DNA of 64,000 bases from CAXBES01 sp963974915 (GTDB lineage Bacteria; Bacteroidota; Bacteroidia; Flavobacteriales; Flavobacteriaceae), in NCBI GenBank assembly GCA_963974915.1, contig CAXBES010000002.1, forward strand, positions 248,001 through 312,000. The letters are read 5' to 3'. The translations under genes were made by a program, and so were the position numbers. Each line of letters starts with the position of its first letter. The stretch's first letter is position 1. Under the pieces are notes generated by a model, which saw nothing but the letters and a program-made list of their open reading frames with translations, had not been told where the DNA came from and did no database searches. Of the stretch, positions 25,007 to 34,614 are shown in pieces.

Positions 25007-25621
25007 ATGGCAAGGACGAAGAAAAGTCAGGATACGGAAGGAAAAATACTAGATGCTGCAAAAGAGGTTTTTCAAAAAAAGGGTATGGATGGGGCTCGTA
25101 TGCAGGAGATAGCCGATGAAGCAAATATTAATAAGGCCATGTTGCACTATTACTATCGTAGTAAGCAACTACTTTTCGAAGCGGTATTCAAGAATGCATT
25201 TGCTTTACTGGCGCCACAATTGAACAAGATTCTAAACGACGATTCTCCCATCGAAGAAAAAATAAAAAACTTTACTTACAGTCAGATTTCATTTCTGGGA
25301 AAATATCCATATCTCCCAAATTTTATTATTCAGGAGCTCAACAGAAATCCAAAATTCCTTGAAAAACTACAAAAAAACCCTTCTTTTCCTTCGCTCGATA
25401 AGTTTAAGCAACAGGTTGCTGAGGAAGTAGATAATGGAATCCTAAAACCAATCGACGCCGAGCAACTTTTTATAAACATTATATCATTAAATATATTCTC
25501 CTTTTTAGCAAGTCCTTTAATAAGAGGGGTTCTAAAAAAAGACAAAAAAGAATATGAAGCACTAATGGAGCGACGAAAAACAGAAGTTTCTAGTTTTATC
25601 ATCAACTCAATAAAAAAGTAG
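25007..25621 (+). CDS. TetR/AcrR-family regulator of the efflux operon
   Basis: Start chosen at 25007 (MARTKKSQDTEGKIL), 204 residues; the in-frame ATG at 24983 lies within the operator palindrome. The N-terminal HTH is clear (ILDAAKEVFQKKG, MQEIADEANINKAMLHYYYR). The C-terminal helical domain resembles the CecR/YbhI-type group that controls YbhGFSR-like exporters. It probably represses itself and the efflux genes 3 bp downstream. The inducer is unknown. Confidence 0.9.
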   Translation: MARTKKSQDTEGKILDAAKEVFQKKGMDGARMQEIADEANINKAMLHYYYRSKQLLFEAVFKNAFALLAPQLNKILNDDSPIEEKIKNFTYSQISFLGKYPYLPNFIIQELNRNPKFLEKLQKNPSFPSLDKFKQQVAEEVDNGILKPIDAEQLFINIISLNIFSFLASPLIRGVLKKDKKEYEALMERRKTEVSSFIINSIKK

Positions 25622-25624
25622 CTT

Positions 25625-26887
25625 ATGAAATGGATTGTTCTCTTACTCATCGGAATCTCTTCATTCCTAGCATCTGCCCAGGAGGTTTTAACTTTAACCG
25701 ATTGTTACTCATTGGCAGAAATAAACTATCCACTGGCAAAGCAAAGTGTATTATTGGAAGAAAAGACACTTTCAGAAATAAAAGTTCTGGAAAAGGAAAA
25801 ACTACCCAAATTAGATCTTAATGCTCAGGCCACATACCAATCAGACGTAATTGAATTCCCATTCCAAATTCCAAATTCAACAGTAGAACCTCCAAATAAA
25901 GACCAATATCGCGCTTCGCTGGACGCAAACCAATTGATCTACAACGGTGGAAATATTGCCGCAGCTAAGAAATTAAAATCTGCTGAACTTGCAACACAAC
26001 AACAAAAAATAACCGTAGATCTTTATACTTTAAAAAGCCGAATCAACCAAAGCTACTTTAGTATTTTGCTTTTTCAGGAGCAGGAAAAACTATTAACTTC
26101 AAAAATGGAACAGCTACGTTCCCGCTTGAAGGAAGTGGGTACGGGTGTGAAATATGGCGCAATACTTCCTGCTTCCCAGCAAATTCTGGAAGCAGAAATT
26201 TTAAAACTAGAGCAGCAGTTTTCGCAGGTAATGATTGATCGGCAAAAAGCTCTAACCCATCTCTCTTTACTTCTATCTAAAAATTTAGACCCCAATACGT
26301 CTTTGGAGAATCCAGAGATTTTAGTTTCATCTAAAACCCCCTATAATCGCCCTGAATTGAAGCTTTTCGAACTGCAGCAGAACCAGTTGGAAACTTCAAA
26401 AGAGGTACTATCAAAATCCAAATACCCGAAACTGCAAGCCTTCGCTCAGGCAGGTTATGGCAACCCCGGACTCAATATGCTAGATAATTCCTTTCAGGAT
26501 TTCTACCTGGCCGGGTTAAAACTAAATTGGAACATTTTTGATTGGGGAAGAACAAAGGAGAAAAAACAAATTCTCGACATTTCGAAGGAAATCATCACTA
26601 CCGAAAAAGAAACCTTTTTACTGAACAATCAAATGCAGCAGAAAGAAGCTGAAAGTGATATCAGGAAATACACAGAATTGCTTCAAAAAGACGAAAGTAT
26701 AATAGTACTGCGCGAGAATATATTACAGGCAACAACATCACAATTACAGAATGGTACTATTACATCCTCCCAATATATTACCGAGTTGAACAATTTGTAC
26801 GAAGCAAAAATTGAAAAGCAGTTGCACCAGATTCAGCTAACACTCGCAAAAGCAAATTATAAAGTGATCTCAGCAGATTTTAATTAA
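25625..26887 (+). CDS. TolC-family outer membrane efflux protein
   Basis: A 420-residue protein with a signal peptide (ends ASAQE) and the long helical coiled-coil repeats of outer membrane factor proteins, for example LLEEKTLSEIKVLEKEKLPKL and LELFELQQNQLETSKEVL-like segments, plus the strand motif GLKLNWNIFDWGRTKEKKQI. It forms the exit duct for the HlyD/ABC exporter encoded after it. It follows tetR by 3 bp. Confidence 0.9.
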   Translation: MKWIVLLLIGISSFLASAQEVLTLTDCYSLAEINYPLAKQSVLLEEKTLSEIKVLEKEKLPKLDLNAQATYQSDVIEFPFQIPNSTVEPPNKDQYRASLDANQLIYNGGNIAAAKKLKSAELATQQQKITVDLYTLKSRINQSYFSILLFQEQEKLLTSKMEQLRSRLKEVGTGVKYGAILPASQQILEAEILKLEQQFSQVMIDRQKALTHLSLLLSKNLDPNTSLENPEILVSSKTPYNRPELKLFELQQNQLETSKEVLSKSKYPKLQAFAQAGYGNPGLNMLDNSFQDFYLAGLKLNWNIFDWGRTKEKKQILDISKEIITTEKETFLLNNQMQQKEAESDIRKYTELLQKDESIIVLRENILQATTSQLQNGTITSSQYITELNNLYEAKIEKQLHQIQLTLAKANYKVISADFN

Positions 26888-26896
26888 ATAGTTACT

Positions 26897-27784
26897 ATGA
26901 AAAATATAAAAATATTGTTTTTGGTAAGTCTCTTCGGAAGCCTATTTTCCTGTGCTAACGGGGAGAAAGCAGATGGTTACGGTAATTTTGAAGCCACGGA
27001 AATTACGGTTTCATCTGAAGCCAACGGAAAACTGATTTTTTTCAATTTGGAAGAAGGTCAGATGCTGGAAAAAGGAAAAATTGTTGGGTTAGTAGATACC
27101 CTTCAGCTCCATTTAAGCAAACAACAACTTTTGGCATCAAAAGCGACGGTTGCATCAAAATCTGGTGGAGTTTGGTCTCAGGTTAGTGTTTTAAATCAAC
27201 AATTGGAAACAGCAAAAACCGAACAACAAAGAATCCAAAATATGTTTTCTGAAAATGCTGCCACTCAGCGTCAGGTAGATCAGGCGAATAGCCAGGTGGA
27301 TGTATTAAAAAAGCAAATCAGAAATGTTGAAACTCAGAACGAGCCTATAATGAGCGAACTTAAATCTATTGATGCCAAAGTAGATCAAATCGTTGATCAA
27401 ATTTCTAAATGCTCAATAATAAATCCAATAAATGGAACTGTGCTGACGAAATTTTCGGAAGGTGGTGAGATTGTTTCCTTCGGAAAACCCCTGTACCAAA
27501 TTGCAGATCTAGTAGATATGACCCTTCGCGTTTATGTTAGCGAAACACAACTCGCAAATATTAAAATTGGGCAAGAGGTTACCGTAAAAATTGATTCGGG
27601 CGAAGTCATGAAGGATTATTCAGGAACTATAAGCTGGATTTCCGCAACGGCAGAATTCACTCCAAAAATCATTCAAACTAAGGAGGAGCGTGTAAACTTA
27701 GTTTATGCGGTAAAAATAACCGTTAAGAACGATGGGAGCTTAAAAATTGGTATGCCTGCAGAAATGTGGATTGAACATGAATGA
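26897..27784 (+). CDS. HlyD/MFP-family periplasmic adaptor lipoprotein
   Basis: A 295-residue adaptor with a lipoprotein-type N-terminus (SLFGSLFSC), a biotinyl-lipoyl half-motif (GKLIFFNLEEGQMLEKGKIVGLVD), a coiled-coil hairpin, and a second half (GTVLTKFSEGGEIVSFGKPLYQIADL). It matches the YbhG-type adaptor that links inner membrane ABC permeases to TolC. It lies 9 bp after the tolC-like gene. The matching ABC genes resume only at 29593, after three inserted genes. Confidence 0.9.
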   Translation: MKNIKILFLVSLFGSLFSCANGEKADGYGNFEATEITVSSEANGKLIFFNLEEGQMLEKGKIVGLVDTLQLHLSKQQLLASKATVASKSGGVWSQVSVLNQQLETAKTEQQRIQNMFSENAATQRQVDQANSQVDVLKKQIRNVETQNEPIMSELKSIDAKVDQIVDQISKCSIINPINGTVLTKFSEGGEIVSFGKPLYQIADLVDMTLRVYVSETQLANIKIGQEVTVKIDSGEVMKDYSGTISWISATAEFTPKIIQTKEERVNLVYAVKITVKNDGSLKIGMPAEMWIEHE

Positions 27785-27854
27785 TCAAGATTCACTGTTC
27801 AGGAAATAATAGAAAAAACGTTTATAAATAGGTAATAAGAAACAATAAGATTTT

Positions 27855-28568
27855 ATGGAAACTAATACAGAGAACTTAGACAGCTATTTAGACAACCACT
27901 ATATACATCGCAGTAATTGGTTAAGAGCGGCTGTACTTGGAGCGAATGACGGAATCTTATCTACCGCCAGTATTGCTATAGGGGTAGCGGCCGCAAGTGA
28001 CATGAGAGATCCTATAGTTTTAGCGACTTTGGCGGGACTAGTGGCGGGAGCATTATCAATGGCAGCAGGCGAATATGTCTCGGTAAGCTCTCAAACCGAT
28101 GTTGAAAAAGCCGATATAGAGCGTGAAAAAATTGAATTGGAACAAATGCCTGAAATTGAACTAATCCGATTGGCAGAGATCTATGAAGAACGAGGATTAA
28201 AAAAAGAGACAGCACTAACTGTTGCAAAAGAATTAACCGAGAAAGATGCTTTGGCAGCCCATGTTAGAGATGAATTAGGAATCAACGAAATTAGTCAGGC
28301 AAAACCTATTCAGGCAGCATTGGCTTCTGGTGCCTCATTTATAGTTGGGGGAATTCTCCCACTAATCGTAACTCTGTTTCTTCCTTTAAAAAGTATGGAA
28401 TATACATTATATGGCTCAGCGATCTCTTTCTTAATATTATTAGGCATTGTAGCAGCCAAAACCGGAGGTTCAAGCATCCGGAAAGCAATTATCAGAATTA
28501 CCTTTTGGGGAACAATAGCTATGGGAATTACCGCGCTAGTCGGTTATTTATTCGGCATAAACATTTAA
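27855..28568 (+). CDS. VIT1/CCC1-family iron/manganese transporter
   Basis: A 237-residue protein with five hydrophobic helices and the family motif LRAAVLGANDGILSTASIAIGVAAAS. The cytosolic metal-binding loop is rich in Glu (EREKIELEQMPEIELIRLAE). VIT/CCC1 proteins move Fe2+ or Mn2+ out of the cytosol. It lies inside the exporter operon, 70 bp after the adaptor gene. It may protect against iron stress in the same conditions as ric and nos. Confidence 0.92.
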   Translation: METNTENLDSYLDNHYIHRSNWLRAAVLGANDGILSTASIAIGVAAASDMRDPIVLATLAGLVAGALSMAAGEYVSVSSQTDVEKADIEREKIELEQMPEIELIRLAEIYEERGLKKETALTVAKELTEKDALAAHVRDELGINEISQAKPIQAALASGASFIVGGILPLIVTLFLPLKSMEYTLYGSAISFLILLGIVAAKTGGSSIRKAIIRITFWGTIAMGITALVGYLFGINI

Positions 28569-28610
28569 AAAAAACTAAAAAAGCAACCACAATAATTTAA
28601 ACTATAATCT

Positions 28611-29111
28611 ATGAAAAGAGCATTTCTTACAACAGTTATCGTTTCAGCATTACTAGTTAGCTGCAACGACACCAAGCACAAACATGAAAACACAGAAACC
28701 GAAGGAGGGTTGGAAGTCGTTGAACAGCACGAATCAAATGAAATAGCCTCTGAAAACCATTCAACAAACAATTTGTGGGTAAATGAAATCAATTTAGACA
28801 ATGGAAATAAATGGCAGGCCAATCCGGAAACAACCGTAGGAGTGAATAATATGCTAAAATTGTTGAAATCAGGCGATTTAAAAACCGTAGCCGACTATCA
28901 CAATTTGGCATCTCAATTAAATGAGGAGAAAAATTTTGTCATTAAAGAATGTACAATGAAAGGTGCTTCGCACGACAATCTACACATTTTTTTGCTTCCC
29001 CTCATCGAGAAAATCGATGCCCTAGGGAAAGTATCAACTACTACCGAAGGTTCTGAGATTACCGCTAGCATTGAAGAAAACCTCAACGGTTATTACAATT
29101 ATTTCAAATAA
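28611..29111 (+). CDS. His-rich lipoprotein of unknown function
   Basis: A 166-residue lipoprotein (VSALLVSCND, Cys19). After the Cys comes a His/Glu-rich region (TKHKHENTETEGG, VEQHESNE), then a helical domain (ANPETTVGVNNMLKLLKSG; MKGASHDNLHIFLLPLIEKI). The His/Glu-rich stretch suggests divalent metal binding, in keeping with the VIT transporter upstream, but this is inference. The C-terminal domain is a type I have seen only as hypothetical protein in flavobacteria. Confidence 0.75.
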   Translation: MKRAFLTTVIVSALLVSCNDTKHKHENTETEGGLEVVEQHESNEIASENHSTNNLWVNEINLDNGNKWQANPETTVGVNNMLKLLKSGDLKTVADYHNLASQLNEEKNFVIKECTMKGASHDNLHIFLLPLIEKIDALGKVSTTTEGSEITASIEENLNGYYNYFK

Positions 29112-29128
29112 ACAAAATATTGAAAATC

Positions 29129-29587
29129 ATGGAGAAACACACTTATAATGTAGACATTAATTGGAACCAGGACAGGAAGGGAATGATGTGCTCACCAGAA
29201 TTGGCTGAGGGTAATAAACCTTCTTCCAACTGTATTGAGGTTGCCACACCACCTGAATTTCCAAAGGGCATCCCACATATTTGGTCACCAGAACATCTTT
29301 TTACTGCTTCTGTAAGCAGTTGTCTAATGACCACTTTTTTAGCCATTGCCGAAAACTCTAAGTTAGATTTTATCGGTTTTAGCTGTAAATCGAAGGGTAT
29401 CCTGGACAAATTGGACGGAAAATATGCCATGACCGAAGTCATTCTTGAACCCACAGTAACTATTAAAACCGAAAAGGATGTAGAACGTGCCCAACGAGTG
29501 CTTCAAAAATCGGAAGCCGCTTGTCTCATCACTAATTCGATTAAATCGAAAGTTAGTATGAACCCGAAAATAATAGTTGAATCTTAA
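29129..29587 (+). CDS. OsmC-family protein
   Basis: Start chosen at 29129 (MEKHTYNVDINW), 152 residues; an in-frame TTG three codons earlier is less likely. OsmC-type features are WSPEHLFTASVSSCLMTTFLA with the first Cys, and the second Cys in KSEAACLITNSIKSKV. The two Cys suggest an organic-hydroperoxide peroxidase activity as in OsmC/Ohr. It lies 17 bp after the lipoprotein gene and 5 bp before the first ABC ATPase. Confidence 0.9.
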   Translation: MEKHTYNVDINWNQDRKGMMCSPELAEGNKPSSNCIEVATPPEFPKGIPHIWSPEHLFTASVSSCLMTTFLAIAENSKLDFIGFSCKSKGILDKLDGKYAMTEVILEPTVTIKTEKDVERAQRVLQKSEAACLITNSIKSKVSMNPKIIVES

Positions 29588-29592
29588 ATAAA

Positions 29593-30516
29593 ATGAGTAT
29601 TTCCCTGCGCAATATCAGCAAATCCTTTAAAACGGTGCAAGCCGTAAAGGATATTTCGTTTGAGATTAATTCTGGTGAGCTCTTCGGACTCATAGGTCCG
29701 GATGGAGCAGGGAAAACTACACTCTTTAGAATTTTAACGACCTTGTTATTGGCAGATCAGGGTAAGGCATCGGTAGCCGGAATGGATGTGATAAAAGATT
29801 ACAAAGCGATTAGAAGCTCTGTGGGGTATATGCCGGGGCGATTTTCGCTTTACCAAGATTTAACCGTAGAGGAAAACCTGAAATTTTTTGCCACTATTTT
29901 CGGAACTACCATTGAAGAAAACTACGATCTCATTAAAGATATTTACATACAAATAGAGCCTTTTAAAAACCGCCGGGCTGGAAAACTTTCCGGAGGAATG
30001 AAACAAAAGCTCGCTCTTTCCTGTGCTTTGATCCACAAACCGAAAGTACTGTTTTTGGACGAGCCGACCACGGGAGTTGATCCCGTTTCAAGAAAGGAAT
30101 TTTGGGAAATGCTGAAAAGATTGCAGGAAAAAGACATCACGATGCTTGTCTCAACCGCATATATGGACGAAGCTAGCCTCTGCGACCGCGTAGCGCTGAT
30201 ACAGGATGGTACAATTTTAGAAATTGACACGCCTCAGCGGATTATAGAGAAATTTCCCAGAAAGATCTATAATGTAAAAGCTTCAGAAACATTTCGTCTT
30301 CTAAAGGATCTAGAAATTTATGTTTCTACTCATAGTGTTTATCCATTTGGCGAGCACTTGCATTTTACCAGTGAAGACAAAGCGTTTTCTTCCGAAGAAT
30401 TAATTCAATTTTTAAAAGAGAAAGAACATACCAATATTGAAGTTTCTGAAGCTATCCCAACAATTGAAGATTCGTTTATGAGACTCTCTAAAGAAAACAC
30501 TGATGGAAGCCGATAA
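29593..30516 (+). CDS. ABC ATPase of the YbhF type, first half
   Basis: A 307-residue ABC ATPase with Walker A GPDGAGKTT, signature LSGGMKQK, Walker B VLFLDEPTTGVDP and a C-terminal extension of about 90 residues. In E. coli YbhF two such domains are fused; here they are two genes overlapping by 14 bp. The extension ends with TIEDSFMRLSK, matching the linker of fused forms. The switch position reads ST instead of TH (LVSTAYMD), so this site may be catalytically weak. Confidence 0.88.
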   Translation: MSISLRNISKSFKTVQAVKDISFEINSGELFGLIGPDGAGKTTLFRILTTLLLADQGKASVAGMDVIKDYKAIRSSVGYMPGRFSLYQDLTVEENLKFFATIFGTTIEENYDLIKDIYIQIEPFKNRRAGKLSGGMKQKLALSCALIHKPKVLFLDEPTTGVDPVSRKEFWEMLKRLQEKDITMLVSTAYMDEASLCDRVALIQDGTILEIDTPQRIIEKFPRKIYNVKASETFRLLKDLEIYVSTHSVYPFGEHLHFTSEDKAFSSEELIQFLKEKEHTNIEVSEAIPTIEDSFMRLSKENTDGSR

Positions 30517-31240
30517 TGCTATAACTGTCGAAAATCTCACCAAACGCTTTGGTGATTTCACTGCTGTGAATGCCATAAGCTTCCATGTAAAAAAAGGAGA
30601 GATTTTTGGGTTTTTAGGCGCCAATGGAGCGGGGAAAACAACAGCTATGAAAATGCTCATCGGTATTTCAAAACCTACCGATGGTATCGCTATCGTGGCC
30701 GGATTTGACGTAAAAACCCAATCGGAAGCTGTAAAGAAAAGTATTGGTTATATGAGTCAGAAGTTTTCGCTCTATGACGATTTGACCATTAGAGAAAACA
30801 TATCGTTTTTTGGAGGTATTTACGGTTTAAAAAAGGAAAAAATTGATAAAAAAACTCAGGAGCTTATAGACGAGCTGGGTTTACATGATAAGGCAAATGA
30901 TCTAGTGCGTTCTCTTCCTTTGGGATGGAAACAGAAAGTGGCTTTTTCTGCAGCTTTATTGCACGAACCTAAAATTGTCTTTTTAGATGAACCTACCGGA
31001 GGAGTGGATCCAATAACGCGCAGACAGTTTTGGGAAATGATCTATCGTGAAGCTAATAGAGGCACGACCATTTTTGTTACAACCCATTATATGGACGAAG
31101 CCGAATACTGCGACCGGGTTTCTATTATGGTGGAAGGGAAAATTGAAGCATTGAACACCCCTAAAAATCTTAAGAAACAGTTTAATGTTGATTCTATGAA
31201 TGAGGTGTTTTTGAAATTGGCAAGAAATATAGAATCATGA
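30503..31240 (+). CDS. ABC ATPase of the YbhF type, second half
   Basis: A 245-residue ABC ATPase with Walker A GANGAGKTT, Walker B VFLDEPTGGVDP and an intact switch His (VTTHYMDE). The signature region reads RSLPLGWKQKVAF, without the usual SGG, as in the second half of fused YbhF-type proteins. Together with the first half it forms a heterodimer with one probably canonical and one degenerate site. It overlaps both neighbours. Confidence 0.88.
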   Translation: MEADNAITVENLTKRFGDFTAVNAISFHVKKGEIFGFLGANGAGKTTAMKMLIGISKPTDGIAIVAGFDVKTQSEAVKKSIGYMSQKFSLYDDLTIRENISFFGGIYGLKKEKIDKKTQELIDELGLHDKANDLVRSLPLGWKQKVAFSAALLHEPKIVFLDEPTGGVDPITRRQFWEMIYREANRGTTIFVTTHYMDEAEYCDRVSIMVEGKIEALNTPKNLKKQFNVDSMNEVFLKLARNIES

Positions 31241-32343
31241 AAAGATTCAGAGGATTTGTTATTAAAGAATTTTATCACATTTTTAGAGATAAGCGCACAT
31301 TGGTTATTCTCTTTGGAATGCCCGTGGTACAAATTCTGCTTTTCGGTTTTGCGGTGACCAACGAAATTACGAATGTGAATATTGCTATTCTGGACCACTC
31401 TAAGGGTAGTGAAACTAATAGGATAATTAGCAATATTGAAGCCTCAAAGTATTTTAGAATCACAGATCTTATTGAAGAAGAAAAGCAAATCGAAACTATT
31501 TTCAAAAAAGGAAATGTAAAAGCCGTATTGGTTTTTGAAAAGAATTTTGAAAAGAATCTTACTGCATCAAATGCAGCAAACGTGCAAGTAATAACCGATG
31601 CTACCGAACCCAACGTGGCCAATTCTGTCAATAACTACCTCACTTCTATTCTACAACAATACCAAACCGACCTTAACCGAACTCGAAAAGTCCCTTACCA
31701 AATCGTTCCTCAAACACGAATGTACTATAATCCTGAGCTAAAGAGCGTCTTTATGTTCGTACCAGGGATTATGACAGTGATCTTAATGTTGGTCTCGGCA
31801 ATTATGACCTCTATTTCAATAACGCGCGAAAAAGAACTGGGTACCATGGAAATTTTGCTGGTCTCTCCTTTAAAGCCATATCAAGTTATCATGGGAAAAG
31901 TATTTCCCTATGTTTTTCTTGCCATCATCAATGCGATCGTTATTTTGATGTTGGGGTTTTTCGTATTCAAAATGCCTATAGAAGGCAGCTATTTCCTTTT
32001 GGCTTTTGAAACGATCCTCTTTATTTTTAGCGCTCTGGCATTGGGAATCTTAATTTCAACAGTTTCTGAAACACAACAAACCGCGATGATGGCCTCACTA
32101 ATGGGCTTGATGTTACCCACAATTCTACTTTCCGGGTTTATTTTCCCCATTTCAAGTATGCCGATGCCGCTACAGATTATCAGCAACATTATCCCTGCAA
32201 AGTGGTTTATTATTTTAATCAAGGGTATTTTATTAAAAGGCGTAGGACTCGAGGTATTGTGGAAAGAAACGTTGGTTTTAATTGCGATGATAACTGTTTT
32301 TATTGGTTTGAGTGTCAAGAAATATAAAACAAGACTTGAATGA
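31237..32343 (+). CDS. ABC-2 type permease (YbhS-like)
   Basis: A 368-residue permease with one N-terminal helix, a large exported domain (about 45-170), and five C-terminal helices with the motif SISITREKELGTMEILLVSP. Layout matches YbhS/YbhR. It overlaps both its ATPase gene and the next permease gene by 4 bp. Confidence 0.9.
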   Translation: MKRFRGFVIKEFYHIFRDKRTLVILFGMPVVQILLFGFAVTNEITNVNIAILDHSKGSETNRIISNIEASKYFRITDLIEEEKQIETIFKKGNVKAVLVFEKNFEKNLTASNAANVQVITDATEPNVANSVNNYLTSILQQYQTDLNRTRKVPYQIVPQTRMYYNPELKSVFMFVPGIMTVILMLVSAIMTSISITREKELGTMEILLVSPLKPYQVIMGKVFPYVFLAIINAIVILMLGFFVFKMPIEGSYFLLAFETILFIFSALALGILISTVSETQQTAMMASLMGLMLPTILLSGFIFPISSMPMPLQIISNIIPAKWFIILIKGILLKGVGLEVLWKETLVLIAMITVFIGLSVKKYKTRLE

Positions 32344-33461
32344 GAATTATAGGCTTCATATTGGTGAAAGAATTCAAGCAAATTTTTCGCAACAAGGCGA
32401 TGTTGCTTATTATTTTTGTATTGCCACTCATTCAATTATTAATTCTCTCTAACGCGGCTTCCTATGAAGTAAAAAACATCAAATTTGCCGTTGTTGATGG
32501 GGATCATTCTTCTTATTCGAGGGAATTATTAAGTAAATTTCAGGCTTCCTCACAATTCGATTTTATCGCAGTATTTCCTTCCGAAAAAATTGCAACAGAG
32601 GCAATGCAGAATGGGCAAGTTGATGTTGTACTATACATCCCTTTACATTTTGAACGTTCTCTTCAGAAGGATAAAACTGCAACGGTCTTAACGACAATTA
32701 ATGCGATTAATGGTTCTGCAGCTGCTGTAGAAAATATATATGTTACTTCCATCCTAAAGGATTTCAATAAAGCGATTCAATTGGAGTTAATTACCAGAGA
32801 AGCCACATCAATTCAACCGAAGCAACTTAATATTAACACCCTTTTTTGGTTCAACCCGGAATTGAACTATAAAACCTTTATGGTTCCCGGCATTTTAGTG
32901 CTGTTAGTTACAATGGTTGCCCTTTTTCTTTCAGGGATGAATATTGTGCGCGAAAAAGAATTAGGTACTCTGGAACAGATAAACGTTACTCCAATTAAAA
33001 AAAGTGAATTTATTATTGGTAAGCTTCTCCCCTTTTGGATCTTGGGAATGTTTGAATTAGCCATCGGACTCATCATTGCCAAAATAATTTTTAATGTCCC
33101 AATGGTAGGTAATCTGGGTCTTTTATTCCTATTTGCCTCCGTATACCTTTTGGTGGTTTTGGGTATCGGAATGTTCATTTCGAACTTTACCAACACTCAG
33201 CAACAGGCCATGTTTCTATCGTGGTTCTTCGCCGTCATATTTATTTTAATGAGTGGTCTTTTTACCCCGATAGAGAGTATGCCTGTATGGGCACAACTAA
33301 TTACCGAAGCCAATCCGGTGAAGTATTTCGTGGAGGTAGTACGAATGGTTATGCTGAAAGGATCTTCACTACAGGATATCTTACCGCAACTCATGAAACT
33401 GAGTATCTATGCACTGCTCATAAACGGGCTTGCCGTTTGGAGTTATAAAAAAGTAACCTAA
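32340..33461 (+). CDS. ABC-2 type permease (YbhR-like)
   Basis: A 373-residue permease of the same plan as its neighbour, with NIVREKELGTLEQINVTP. The two permeases form the membrane channel of the exporter. The next gene (LOG) overlaps it by 1 bp. The substrate cannot be read; YbhFSR has been linked to drugs and cations in E. coli. Confidence 0.9.
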   Translation: MRIIGFILVKEFKQIFRNKAMLLIIFVLPLIQLLILSNAASYEVKNIKFAVVDGDHSSYSRELLSKFQASSQFDFIAVFPSEKIATEAMQNGQVDVVLYIPLHFERSLQKDKTATVLTTINAINGSAAAVENIYVTSILKDFNKAIQLELITREATSIQPKQLNINTLFWFNPELNYKTFMVPGILVLLVTMVALFLSGMNIVREKELGTLEQINVTPIKKSEFIIGKLLPFWILGMFELAIGLIIAKIIFNVPMVGNLGLLFLFASVYLLVVLGIGMFISNFTNTQQQAMFLSWFFAVIFILMSGLFTPIESMPVWAQLITEANPVKYFVEVVRMVMLKGSSLQDILPQLMKLSIYALLINGLAVWSYKKVT

Positions 33462-34210
33462 TGAAACCCGAAACCAAATATCATTTAGAAAAAGGAGAAT
33501 CCAGATTCCTTCAAGGTCCCCGCTCAAGATTTAAAGAACTTCTTTTTACATTTAAAGTGCAATACAATTTTATTGTTGCCTTTAGGAAGATGCACTTTAT
33601 TGGGCCATGTGTAACTGTATTTGGATCTGCACGATTTCCCGAGTCTTCAGATCATTATAAAAACGCAGAGAAAATAGGGGCTGCATTGTCGAAACTTGGC
33701 TTTGCAATTATGACCGGTGGCGGCCCGGGTATTATGGAAGCTGCTAACAAAGGAGCTTATGAAGCCGGTGGCTACTCTGTGGGAGTTAATATTATCCTGC
33801 CTTTTGAACAAAAACCCAATCCGTACTTACACAAGTGGATCGATATTCCTTACTTTTTTGTTCGCAAGTTTTTATTGATGAAGTATTCGTACGCCTATGT
33901 GGTCATGCCGGGTGGAATGGGGACTTTAGATGAATTGTTCGAAGCTATTACCTTGATCCAGACTAAAATGATTAAAAACTTCCCGATCGTTATTTTTGAT
34001 TCTGAATATCACAAGGAATTGTGTCAACACATTCAACTTATGGTTGAAAGTGAAAGTATTAGCCCTGAAGATATGGAACTGTTTTTTGTGACCGATTCTG
34101 CAGAAGAAGTGGTAGAGTATATAAAAACTCATGCCATTGAAAAGTTCGGATTGGTTAAAAAACAATACAAACCAAAATGGTGGTACGGTGAGAATCGAAG
34201 AAAATTTTAG
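33461..34210 (+). CDS. LOG-family Rossmann-fold protein
   Basis: A 249-residue protein with the TIGR00730/LOG motifs ITVFGSAR-like VTVFGSARFPES, MTGGGPGIMEAANKGAYEAGG and PGGMGTLDELFEA. Such proteins are nucleoside 5'-monophosphate phosphoribohydrolases (LOG or PpnN), not lysine decarboxylases as older annotations say. It is coupled to the exporter by a 1-bp overlap. Confidence 0.9.
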   Translation: MKPETKYHLEKGESRFLQGPRSRFKELLFTFKVQYNFIVAFRKMHFIGPCVTVFGSARFPESSDHYKNAEKIGAALSKLGFAIMTGGGPGIMEAANKGAYEAGGYSVGVNIILPFEQKPNPYLHKWIDIPYFFVRKFLLMKYSYAYVVMPGGMGTLDELFEAITLIQTKMIKNFPIVIFDSEYHKELCQHIQLMVESESISPEDMELFFVTDSAEEVVEYIKTHAIEKFGLVKKQYKPKWWYGENRRKF

Positions 34211-34221
34211 AGTATGAAATT

Positions 34222-34614
34222 ATGAACACTTATAAAATATTCAAATTGTCTGTCGCGATTAGCCTAATTGCTTTTGCTTTATTAACCCTTTTTTTAAGTA
34301 GTTCTATTCTATTCGATTGGTTTGGAATAAGAGAGAAAGAAGGACATTTTGTGCCATTAGTAGTCTGGTCAAATTTCATCGCGAGCCTGTTATATCTCAT
34401 AGTTGCATATGGATATATACTATCAAGAACCTGGCCCTTTAAAGTGATACTTGCAGCATTAATCGTGCTTTTGTTGGCCTTTATAGGTCTTTTTATTCAT
34501 ATGAGCTCCGGCGGTCTATATGAAACTCGAACTTTCGCTGCCATGACTTTTAGGATTGCCGTAACACTCTTTTTTACCTGGATTATGTACCGAGAATTAA
34601 GAAAAAAGAAATGA
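34222..34614 (+). CDS. Four-helix membrane protein of unknown function
   Basis: A 130-residue protein with four hydrophobic helices (about 7-30, 47-66, 75-94 and 104-124). The short loops contain FDWFGIREKEGHFVP and MSSGGLYETRTF. No family recognised. It overlaps the next gene by 4 bp. Confidence 0.7.
   Translation: MNTYKIFKLSVAISLIAFALLTLFLSSSILFDWFGIREKEGHFVPLVVWSNFIASLLYLIVAYGYILSRTWPFKVILAALIVLLLAFIGLFIHMSSGGLYETRTFAAMTFRIAVTLFFTWIMYRELRKKK

Noticed and set aside
33461..34210. Lysine decarboxylase annotation
   Set aside because: The PGGxGT motif belongs to LOG/PpnN nucleotide hydrolases; the old name is a known misannotation.
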